Assembly: GCA_017311315.1 (NCBI GenBank)
Contig: CM029664.1
Span: forward strand, 28,450,554-28,514,553
Source of the DNA: Dendrocalamus latiflorus
Taxonomy: Eukaryota; Streptophyta; Magnoliopsida; Poales; Poaceae
Length of the DNA stretch: 64,000 nt
Direction: 5' to 3'
A program made the translations under genes and the position numbers. This document shows, piece after piece, positions 55,897 through 64,000 of this stretch. Each line of letters starts with the position of its first letter. Positions within the stretch are counted from its first letter, which is position 1. The notes beneath the pieces were generated by a model, which was given only the letters and a program-made list of their open reading frames with translations, did no database searches and was not told the origin of the DNA.

Positions 55897-58800
55897 TGGT
55901 CACATCCCAAAATTTGGCTTTTTTAAAAATTTAAATTCAAATTAATTATTTTAAGGTAATTGGATTTTACTTGGCTTTTATTTGCCTTTCTGGATTTTCT
56001 GGAATTTAAAAACTATTTTAGAACTTAAAAAGTAATTCAAAATATGAAAATTAAATATCAACAGTAGTTGGAAATAATTTTATTAAATCCAAAATATCTC
56101 CAGGAGCTTCTGTGAATTTTTCTGGAATTTTTGGAGGTATTTTCATATTTTTCTGAGGCCTAAATAATTTTCTAGCCTTTTCTGAAAATCTAAATCAAAT
56201 TCTAAAAATAAAAATATCCCCTCTCCCTCCAGCCGACGCGTGGACGGCCCAGATCCATCCACGTCGCCGCTCGGCCCATCCAGGCCGCCTCTCCCCTCTC
56301 CCTCGCTGCCTCCCGGGCCTGGCCCGTCAGCCACCCCGCCTTCCTCATCCCTCGGGCCGACATCTGGCCGGTCCGATGCGCGCCGCGTCGCCTGTGCGGG
56401 CCATCCAGCCGTCCGCGCCCCGCTCCTCTCTTCTCTCTGACTCGCGGGCCCCGCCCGTCAGCCGCTCGCGGCCTCGCTCCCACTGCCACCCGGTCCCGCC
56501 TGTCAGGCCCGTCGTCCCCGCGGAGCCGCCCCTTTCCTTTCTTCCTCCCCTCTTTCCTTTCTCGCCGGCCGACCGTACCCGAGCCGAATCCGGCCTTTCC
56601 CTCCGTCTTCTCTCCGGTTTTGGAAGCCCCGGACGCCGCCGCGACCGAATCCCCGATCTCCCGTGCTCCCCTTCCATCGGCGCCCCCTCTTTCCCGTTTC
56701 TCCCCTTTTCCTTCCTTTTTCCGGCCGACACACCGGCGAGCAATCCCGCGCCCGTGTCCCCTCCTCCGCCCCTATAAATACCTCCCTCGGCTTCGCCTCT
56801 TCCCGCACCACCTCCCACAGCCTTCCACCTTCATTTCCGAGCCCCATAGCACCCCAGCGCCGTGCGCCCTCTCTCCCCGAGCTCCGCCGCACTCCGGCGA
56901 GCTTTTGCCGACGCTTCGGTCATCCCCGGAGCCAGCCACCGCCACCCCGAGCACCCCCGTGCCCGCGCCATCCTCCCCGACGCTTCGGCCATCCCTTCCC
57001 GCCGCCGGAGCACCGTCGCCCCGGAGGACCCGAGCTGCGCCACCGTCTTCCTCGTCGCAGGCCGCCTCCGCTCGTCCCCGAGCCTCGCCGACCCCTCCGT
57101 TGGACCCGCCTCCGCTCCAGGACCGCGTTTTGGACCTCATCCGCACCCCTCCGACCCTCCCTCGCCGCCGACGACCCTGCCTCCGGCCACCTTCCCCGGC
57201 CTCCCCTCCGGCAGGTAACACAAAAGAATTGATTGCCCTATATGGGTAGGCAAAGCCTCCCCGCTCACTTGGCTATCACCGCTCGCTCTCCCCTCCCCCG
57301 ACTCCCTCGGCGCGCGTTCGAGCCCTCGGCTCCGCACGCTGAGGTTGAGTTTTCGTTATTTATCCGCGACTGACAAGTGGTCCCCACACGTCAGCGGCCG
57401 CCGGTCTGCGCTGGCCACTGCCGCCTGGGCCCCACCCCTCTGTGCTGGACTCTGACAAGTGGGCCCGGAGTCCAGTGGGTCCCATGTGTCAGAGGTCGAA
57501 TCAGTGGGCTCACTGTCCAGTGGGTCCCACATGTCAGTGACCGCCAGTGGTTACTGTTCAGTGGGCCCCACCTATCAGTCCCTCGGAATAAAAATAGAAT
57601 TTAAAATCTAATATTCCAGTGGGCCCCACCTGTCAGAAATTTGGGAATTTCTAGATTTATTCAAATATGAGATTTTCAAATGAGCATAACTTTCTCATTT
57701 TAACTCCAAATCCAGCCATTCAAATTTCTAAATTCATCTAAAATCGTAATCTATCCAACTATGGCATTTGTTGAATTTTTGGATTTTATTTGAATTTTCG
57801 TTTGTATTTATTTGCTTTGTTTGCTTCGTCTTTCCTCGCGTAGATTCCAACGTTGTCGACGATCCCTCTTCACAGCAACAAGAAGACCCAGAAACCCTGC
57901 AAGAAGGCAAGTCTCCTTTGATCATCTTGAACCTATGCTTTTGAAATGTTTTTAAAATATTTTAAATTATGTGCATTGCTATTTACATAAGTCTCTAGTT
58001 CAAATCTTTAGGAATTAGTTATTCCAAATTTGTTATGCCCTCATTTGACATTGATTGCCATGTACATTGTCACCCTAGAACTTCCTTTGTCTCAATAATG
58101 AGATTACTATTAATCTTTGTGAATATTAGAATGGTAGGTTAATGCTTAGTCATGCTATCTAATAACTTTGGAAGATCTTGAAAATGGGAAATTATGACTG
58201 GACCCTTGTGTTTATAAATGTAGTGGTAATTGGAGTTGCCACTGATCTTTCAAAATAAAATAAAAATGTGAAAGTTGGTTTAGATTAGGGTGGATGGTTG
58301 TTTGGATTGGTGCAGGAAGCACGAGAACTTGTTAAGTGTATGTTCCACCCTAGTCAATTAAGGACCGACGCTTGTGTTTGTCCAAACTGAGCATTAACCG
58401 TACAACCACAAGTCTATATGGGTACGACCTAGCTGACTAACTTATTATAGCCTAGTTTAGGTGCCACCAGTGGAAAGTGGGTGCCAGGGATGGACTGGTT
58501 ATTCACAGTGAGGGACAGGGATTTACTGTACTCATATGGCGCAAGAGGGGACTTCAGATTGGGCGGATTTAACCCTTCTGCGGTGAAACCTCAGCGGGTG
58601 GTATCTAGCTAGATTAGAGTAAGGTAAAGACTTTGTGATATTTTATCTGGGTCTCATGCCAAAGGAAGCGTGTTGACTTTTAGGATAATTTATCTCTTGT
58701 GGGTAAAGTTGTACAACCTCTGCAGAGTGTAAAACTATTCGAATAGCCGTGCCCACGGTCAAGGGCGGGCAAGGAATGCATTCACATGGTAGATTTTTGG

Positions 58801-59494
58801 TTTTGTTTTAAAATCAAAAGTTTTGTATTCCGATGGTGGAGGGAACTCTCGGAAGGGAATCCTGGCGGATGGAGCCAGAGAGGGTGGATGGAACCCGCAG
58901 TTTAAAACTTGACCAATGGTAATTGGTTAGCTAGTGTTGGTAGTTGGAATCTTCACTAGAAAGTTAATTCTGTTAAAACATTTACTTCATTAAAGTGATG
59001 CCTTCGAAAATAATCAGTAGTAATTGAGTTTTCAAATATTGCTTTGTGCAAAAGAACCATATGGCCTTCCTTTGTTAAGCCTTGCATCTATGCATTTTTC
59101 CCAAGACTTGCGGAGTACTTTATGTACTCACATGCTACACTTAAAAATAAATCTCAGAGGAAGTTGAAGCTCAAGAAGGTGCCTACGACTACTGTTTCGC
59201 TTGTGGCTGCGATGGATTCTTCCCGGAGGACTAGGTCGCGCTTCCCCAGTCAACTGCCTGTGGCATCTTGATGGGTCTACTTTGATTTCACTTTGCTTCC
59301 GCTGTGTTTTGATTGTGCGAGGTCTTGAAACCTCCAATGTAATAATGAGACCTGGTGGTCAGTACTCTTATTTATTGTAATAAATCGTTGATGGTGATGT
59401 TTCCCATTCTGTTTGACTGTGTGCACTAGCTTTGATCTGGGACTAGTGCTGTAATACACAGAGGGTCCGGGTTTGGTAATCCGGGGGCCCGACA
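55897..59494 (+). repeat. 3' LTR of the Gypsy element
   Basis: 3598 bp; TATA box CTATAAATA at 56772-56780. Followed by CTGGA. Confidence 0.93.
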
Positions 59495-59499
59495 CTGGA
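59495..59499 (+). repeat. Target-site duplication (right) of the Gypsy element
   Basis: CTGGA, followed by GTTGCAGTCGCCCAAC, the right half of a hairpin whose left half adjoins the left duplication. Confidence 0.92.
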
Positions 59500-59595
59500 G
59501 TTGCAGTCGCCCAACGCCAGGGCGATAGGGGGGTTTTAAGGCAGCACACTCGAGCGCCGCCCACTGCTTACCCATTTTTTCACTCATTCTGCACC

Positions 59596-59771
59596 AGAGA
59601 AGAAAGGAGAGAAGAAGAGAAAAGCAGAGGAGAGGAAGGAGGGAAAGAAAAGGAGGGGGAGAAGAGGAGAGGGAGAAGAGGAAAGGGAGAGGAGGGGAGG
59701 AGAGGAGAGGAGAGGGAGAAGAGGGAGAGGAGGAGAGGGAGAGGAGGAGGTGAGAGAGGAAGGAGGAGTGG
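59596..59771 (+). repeat. Purine-only tract in the leader of element B
   Basis: About 175 bp with almost only A and G on the plus strand, built from GGAGAGG/GGAGAAG units. It lies upstream of the transposase, in the position of a 5' leader. Confidence 0.85.
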
Positions 59772-60082
59772 AAACTATTCCATCCATTTAGATCATCAGA
59801 TCCAGGTATTTTTTGAGTATATTGTATTTGCAATATTATTTTTATGAAATGTTAGTGTTAGTAAAAATTGTAGATGTAGTAAATTTAGTACATTTTTAGT
59901 ATAGAAATGTTAGTATAGAAAAGTTTTAGTACACATTTTTTAGTATGGAATATTTTTAGTATAGAAATTTTAGCACAATTTTTAGTATAGAAAGTTTAGT
60001 ATTGTGCGATATTATTTGAGATGTCGCAAAATTAAAACATATATGCAGGCCGACATCATCAATGGCAGTAGCCACTAATTGA

Positions 60083-62146
60083 GAGTGCATTACGGTGCTG
60101 GAACCATTTGTGAAGGTCCGAATGGTGTGGATTTGAGCAGTTTTCCGCAAGTCACTCTTGTACTTCCGGATGGCGAGAATGCTCAAATCGCAGATGTGCT
60201 GCATTGGCTGACCCAGAGTTTTTCGTTGGACTCAAGGTGTGCAGCGTCGTCGTGCAAGGGCTTTGGAGCCGGTCTCCCACAGACATCATATGGGAGTTGA
60301 AGATATTGGTGCGCACTGTTTCATACAAGTGTGTCCTGCTTGTGCAATCGTGCTCACTGGAAGCTGCGCAAGGTCATGCGTCCGCCCTTGCTCCGGGAGG
60401 TGCTAGCAGCTCGGGCGGCCCGCATGTTGGCGAAGATGATCAAGTTGCTCGTGATGAAGCCGATGCGGTACATGGAGGAAAGGTACAATAGTCAAGCCAT
60501 ACAGAGGGAACTGGACAAGCCGACGAAGGGGAGCATATTGAGTACATCGTGCAGCAGATGGATTGTGATTACCAGAGGGCATGGCTGAAGAGGAAGCTGT
60601 ACAGGATGACGAGGAGGACAGTTCGGATGAAGATGAAGTTCCTATCCCGCAGGAATGGAACCGGTTTAATGCTGAGGGTGTTTCTGCACATGATGAGCAT
60701 GAATCAGCGTGGAAGTATCATAAGACAGAGGTTCAGTTGCATTTTATGTTTGCTGACAAGGCAGCACTGCAGGATGCCATCAAGCTGTGGGCCCTTTCAA
60801 TGCAGCGGACATTTCGTGTCGTGAAATCAAGCCAGGAGAAGTACACAGTGAAGTGCGAGCAGGTTGGTCGTCCTTGGATTGAGGCATTTGGTGCTTACAT
60901 TGAGGCATTCAGGCATATACTGCTAGTGATCTCAGTTGACGGGACCTTTTTGATAGGCAAATACAAGGGGCAGATCCTGACGGCCATAGGCGTTGACGGC
61001 AACAATCAAATATTGCCGCTGGCCATCGCATTTGTCGAAAGTGAGAATTATGAGAGCTGGCTGTGGTTTCTCAGACATGTCAGGGTTGGAGTTGTCGACA
61101 CTCGTCCTAGTGTGTGCATAATCCATGATCGCCACGTCGGTATTATAAAGGCTATAAGAAAACTTCAGGAAGACCCCGAGAAGCCCTTTTCTTGGCCGGA
61201 CATGTGGAACAGGTAGTGCATTCATCACTTAGGGGCTAACTTTTTCAAGCAATTCCCGAAACAACCTTTGATGAAGCTATTTAAGAGGCTGGCTAGGTAG
61301 AACACCAGTGAAGGAAATTTGATGCTTTGTGGCCGTTGTTGGATGAGCACACTAGGAAGAACATCGAAGAGAGGAGCAAGGGGCCGGTCATTCCTAGGAC
61401 GGCATAACCACAATGCTTGCCAGCACTCGATTAGCCTAACCCAGCTGGTCCAAGAAGGAGGAGCTCACGAAACATCAAGTGCTTCTCGTAGTGGATCGAG
61501 GGGGAACCATTGGAGAAGTGGTCGCTGTTGCATGACACGGCTGGCGCAAGGTATGGCATAATGACAACTAACCTTGCCGAGGTGTACAATTGGGTTCTCA
61601 GGGGCCTCCGTTCTCAACCGCTTGTCGCCATCATGGAAGGTGTTCTTCACAGCACAATCGGCTACTTCAGGGAGAGGCACGCCAGTGCCGCACTTCATGC
61701 GACCAATCCCCAAGCCCTATAGTCGTCAAAAATTATGACGTACATAGAGACGAAGGCACAGAATGGTCAATTGCACACAGTTTAGGTCATGGGCAACAGG
61801 GAGCATCGTTTCGACGTGATACTCTGTGATAGAGCCGGATTTGGGATGGTTCGTTCCCTTGTTACCCACGATGTATGCCTTGGAGATCATGCAAACAAAC
61901 CTAGCTGCACGTGCAATAAGCTGAAGTTGTTACACAAGCCATGCTCTCATGTCCTCGCTGCATGCGGGACCATGGGCATGGATCCTTCGAACTTCATGTC
62001 GGAGTACTTCTTTAAGGAGAAGGTACTGCAGGCTTGGTGTGGGGAGCTCTGGGGGTTCAGGGTGGTCGAAAACTTCACCACCTTGGACATTGCAGCGAGG
62101 ATCTGGGTTCTAGATGTTAACATGCTGAAGGGTGGGAAGGGTCGGT
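60083..62146 (+). pseudogene. MURA-type (MULE) transposase, copy B
   Basis: The N-terminal domain is readable as VHYGAGTICEGPNGVDLSSF and QIADVLHWLTQSFSLD, then shifted. An acidic linker EDSSDEDEVPIPQEWNRFN leads to the zinc region KCEQVGRPW. At 60880 about 135 residues present in copy A are missing by an in-frame deletion, joining PW to IEAFGAYIEAF. The DDE core has D in ISVDGTFLIG, D in IIHDRHVGIIKAI, and keeps the Glu in TNLAEVYN that copy A lost. The SWIM finger is intact (CTCNKLK, PCSHV). Defects are a TAG at 61214 after DMWNR, shifts around 61290-61320 and 61730-61790, and several stops between. It ends DVNMLKGGKGR at 62146. Confidence 0.92.
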
Positions 62147-62547
62147 GATAAAGCCGGCGTATTAGAAATGATATGGATGAATCGCAAGCTGGAATATCTG
62201 GTGCACGTTGCGGGCGATGCGGTCAGGAGGGGCACACAGCTAGACGATGCAATGCATGTCCTGATCAGTAGTTGTTGGAGACTACAGCTAAATTTCATGT
62301 ACCATTTGTAAAACTGCTATGTTACTTCCCCTTTTCTGTAATGTAGTTTGTGTTGTGCTGGTAGCTTAGTATTGCTCTGTTTACTTACTTACTAGTTGTA
62401 TTTGTTGTTCGTTAAAATGTGATATTTATGTGGCTCGTGATAACAAACGCACGAAGATAACAACCAATCCTTGGCATGCTTAACAACATTGCACATTATT
62501 TCGATCAACACTTCTACATACTATGGTACAACCATACACCTCGTTGC

Positions 62548-63161
62548 CTATATGCCAAACGAGCCTCGTGGCACCCACATGGAGTATTGCTGAGGGGGCC
62601 GCCTCGAACGCGGCTGGCTATCATTGTAGTGGCACGCACATATGTAGCTAGGGTTTGCACAGCAACATGTCGGATCGTACAAGCTTCCTATGTTGGCAAC
62701 CTCCTCGTTGCCCCTCTTGTGTTGCATCTGTTGGCGGAGGTCGTTGTTCTCCTTATTGAGAGTGTCGAGTCGCTCCTCCAACTCAAAGATTCGATCCCAT
62801 AATGTATCCATGTAGTTGACAATATACAGTTCATGAGGAGGGTCGATCCAGCGGGTGAAGTCGCATTTTGCCATCTGTGGAAAAAGACGGTAAACAAAGA
62901 GGCTCTATAAGCAATAATGAAAAATATACTACTAGCAATTTGTACCCCAGAGTGTGGGCATCGGAAGAAACGTCGCCCGCCATCGAGATGGCCTTCGACG
63001 ACCTGGACGACCGCGTCCTCATTTTGTCTACATTTTGGCCACACTGATTGAGCACGCCTCCTGGGTATCAAGTGGCAGTTAGGACCGAAGTCCTCCCTCA
63101 TTTGCAAAGGAAGGTCTTTTTTTGGTGACCCCGCTCCAATTGGCCCCTCGGCGTACGCCAT
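62548..63161 (-). CDS. GRF-type zinc-finger protein of element B
   Basis: Two exons: 63161-62946 (72 codons, MAYAEGPIGAGSPKKDLPLQ start) and 62874-62548 (108 residues). They are joined in phase 0 across a 71-bp GT...AG intron, giving 180 residues. The GRF-type finger spans the splice: KCRQNED, GHLDGGRRFFRCP, then KCDFTRWIDPP. In related plant proteins the finger starts C-P-K-C; here the first Cys reads Trp (VWPKC), which may weaken metal binding. A coiled-coil segment (LWDRIFELEERLDTLNKENN) follows, then a Cys-containing tail. Small GRF proteins of this kind are common in grass transposon-rich DNA. The gene converges on the transposase (about 400 bp between ends). The frame is open; expression is not known. 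Confidence 0.8.
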
Positions 63162-63247
63162 GGTATGTATCTACACGACGGAGAAGGTACTTCTTCGTTG
63201 GATTTATAGGGTTTCTACTACTAGCTTCATGGGACCGCACCCGTGCT

Positions 63248-63256
63248 CTTTATATA
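63248..63256 (-). promoter_or_regulatory. TATA box of the GRF gene
   Basis: TATATAAAG on the minus strand, about 90 bp upstream of the ATG at 63161, between the gene and the 31-bp repeat array. Confidence 0.7.
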
Positions 63257-63284
63257 GAATGAGAGAACTTACTGCAATGGAGTA

Positions 63285-63840
63285 TTGCTGACAAAAGAGG
63301 CCACCTTCGCGCAGTGACATGACAAAAGAGGCCAACTTTGCGCAGAGACATGACATAAGAGGCCAGCTTTGCGCAGTGACATGACAAAAGAGGTCAGCTT
63401 TGCGCAGTGACATGACAAAAGAGACCATCTTTGCGCAGAGACATGACATAAGAGTGCAGCTTTGCGTAGTGACATGACAAAATGGGGCAGTTTTGCTCAG
63501 TGAGATGACAAAAGAGGTCAACTTTGCGCAGTGATATGACAAAAGAGGCCAGCTTTGCGCAGAGACATGATATAAGAGTGCAGCTTTGCGCAGTGACATG
63601 ACAAAACAGGGCAGCTTTGCTCAGTGAGATGACAAAAGATGTCAGCTTTGCACAGTGACATGTCAAAAAAGGACAACTTTGCGCAGTGACATGACATAAG
63701 AGTGCAGCTTTGCGCAATGACATGACAAAACGGGGCCAGCTTTGCTCAGTCACATGGCATGACGACGTAACCTTTTTGCAGTGATATGGCAGCACGCCCA
63801 ACTTTACTCAGTGCTATGACCACGCGGACCAGCTTTACAG
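63285..63840 (+). repeat. 31-bp minisatellite with 124-bp higher-order period
   Basis: Units such as GACATGACAAAAGAGGCCAG plus CTTTGCGCAGT (31 bp). Starts are exactly 31 bp apart from 63285 to 63719, for example 63316, 63347, 63378, 63409, 63440, 63471, 63502, 63533, 63564, 63595, 63626, 63657 and 63688. From 63440 four unit types repeat in the order A-B-C-D. Beyond 63750 the units decay. There are no unique spacers. Open frames through it shift every unit and are not genes. Confidence 0.93.
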
Positions 63841-64000
63841 GTAGGAGTAAAGAGAAAACGGACCCTATAAATTGGTGTGCATTCCATTTCGCAGGGAACA
63901 CTGCACTTCCAAACCCCACACTACACCGCGCTTCCTTCACCGCACCGGGATGGACAAAAGCTAGAACAAGCAATGGGACAAGATGGTGAAGGAATGAGAG
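63841..64000. other. Window end, nothing recognised
   Basis: Mixed-composition DNA after the decayed repeat units; no terminal inverted repeat or gene seen. Confidence 0.4.

Larger units (their letters stand above)
47973..59494 (+). mobile_element. Young chromodomain Gypsy element (Tekay type) lacking PR and RT
   Basis: The LTRs are 47973-51567 (3595 bp) and 55897-59494 (3598 bp), ending GGGGGCCCGACA. The 5' copy starts TGTCACATCCC and the 3' copy TGGTCACATCCC. By eye they differ by about a dozen substitutions and four short indels (about 0.4%). The primer site TGGTATCAGAGCC is at 51572-51584, the purine tract AAGGGGGGTAGG just before the 3' LTR, and the duplication CTGGA is perfect. The internal region carries an extra ORF (51774), gag, RNase H, integrase and chromodomain, but protease and RT are deleted. 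Long LTRs and a chromodomain place it in the Tekay/Del group, resembling rice RIRE3/RIRE8. Confidence 0.95.
47690..63256 (+). mobile_element. Mutator-like element B, split by a Gypsy element
   Basis: The left part is about 47690-47972 (a leader with GGGCGACT repeats) and the right part 59500 to at least 63256. It contains a transposase (60083-62146) and, convergent to it, a GRF zinc-finger gene (63161-62548). From 59800 to about 62430 it aligns with element A. The outer limits were not determined; no terminal inverted repeat was identified, and the array at 63285-63840 may be inside or outside it. Confidence 0.75.

Noticed and set aside
63285..63750. Regular repeats that could suggest a CRISPR array
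   Set aside because: Units abut with no unique spacers, and the context is plant nuclear DNA.
63204..63801. Open frames with repeated MSLRKA / CHVTAQS units
   Set aside because: Products of the 31-bp array; 31 is not a multiple of three so the phase changes each unit.

Overview
The window is nuclear plant DNA, almost certainly from a grass and probably a panicoid (an inference). The evidence is GC-rich single-exon-like coding blocks, plant-type GT...AG introns, Met-tRNA-primed Copia and Gypsy elements with the 5-bp target duplications typical of LTR elements, Mutator-like elements with 9-bp duplications, and a dioxygenase related to the grass BX6/ACC-oxidase-homolog group. Only two host genes look intact: a two-exon 2-oxoglutarate/Fe(II) dioxygenase on the minus strand (10078-12280) and a six-exon annexin on the plus strand (42781-44487). 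Nearly everything else is transposable elements, many nested.

Layout. 1-2690: 5' part of a minus-strand Copia element, cut by the window edge. 2738-4527: a gene fragment and AT-rich intergenic DNA. 4528-4809: a MITE. 5113-8448: a 3.3-kb solo LTR with a perfect 5-bp duplication, packed with tandem repeats. 8454-10077: decayed repeat DNA. 10078-12280: the dioxygenase; its intron holds a 665-bp Mutator-type MITE (10367-11031, 9-bp duplication) whose core is a 16-bp minisatellite. 12890-13070: a relic of the same MITE family seen at 4528. 13439-13620: a gene fragment broken by the next element. 13621-25163: a Copia element holding a hAT MITE (15136-15993) in gag and a second, very young Copia (18941-24298) in RNase H. 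25173-25651: a tandem duplicated 240-bp repeat. About 26640-32200: Mutator-like element 'A' with a decayed MURA-type transposase and a plant mobile domain (PMD) gene. 32515-41026: a decayed Copia, split by a 4-kb minus-strand solo Gypsy LTR (35727-39751). About 41090-41486: a Helitron 3' end. 42781-44487: annexin. 44939-47481: a deleted minus-strand Copia with a CACTA-like repeat block. From about 47690 to at least 63256: Mutator-like element 'B', split by a young chromodomain Gypsy element (47973-59494). Element B carries a decayed transposase (60083-62146), a convergent GRF-type zinc-finger gene (62548-63161) and, upstream of that gene's promoter, a 31-bp minisatellite with a 124-bp higher-order period.

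The most interesting signals are: (i) the same 16-bp GTGGTCGAA minisatellite inside two unrelated element types about 3 kb apart; (ii) two sister Mutator-like elements with the same transposase but different partner genes (PMD versus GRF); (iii) a very young Gypsy element that has lost protease and reverse transcriptase by an in-frame deletion, retains a long extra ORF upstream of gag, and sits in the loop of a perfect 12-bp hairpin; and (iv) the higher-order 31-bp array. All similarity statements are by-eye reading without database searches; family names rest on recognised motifs.
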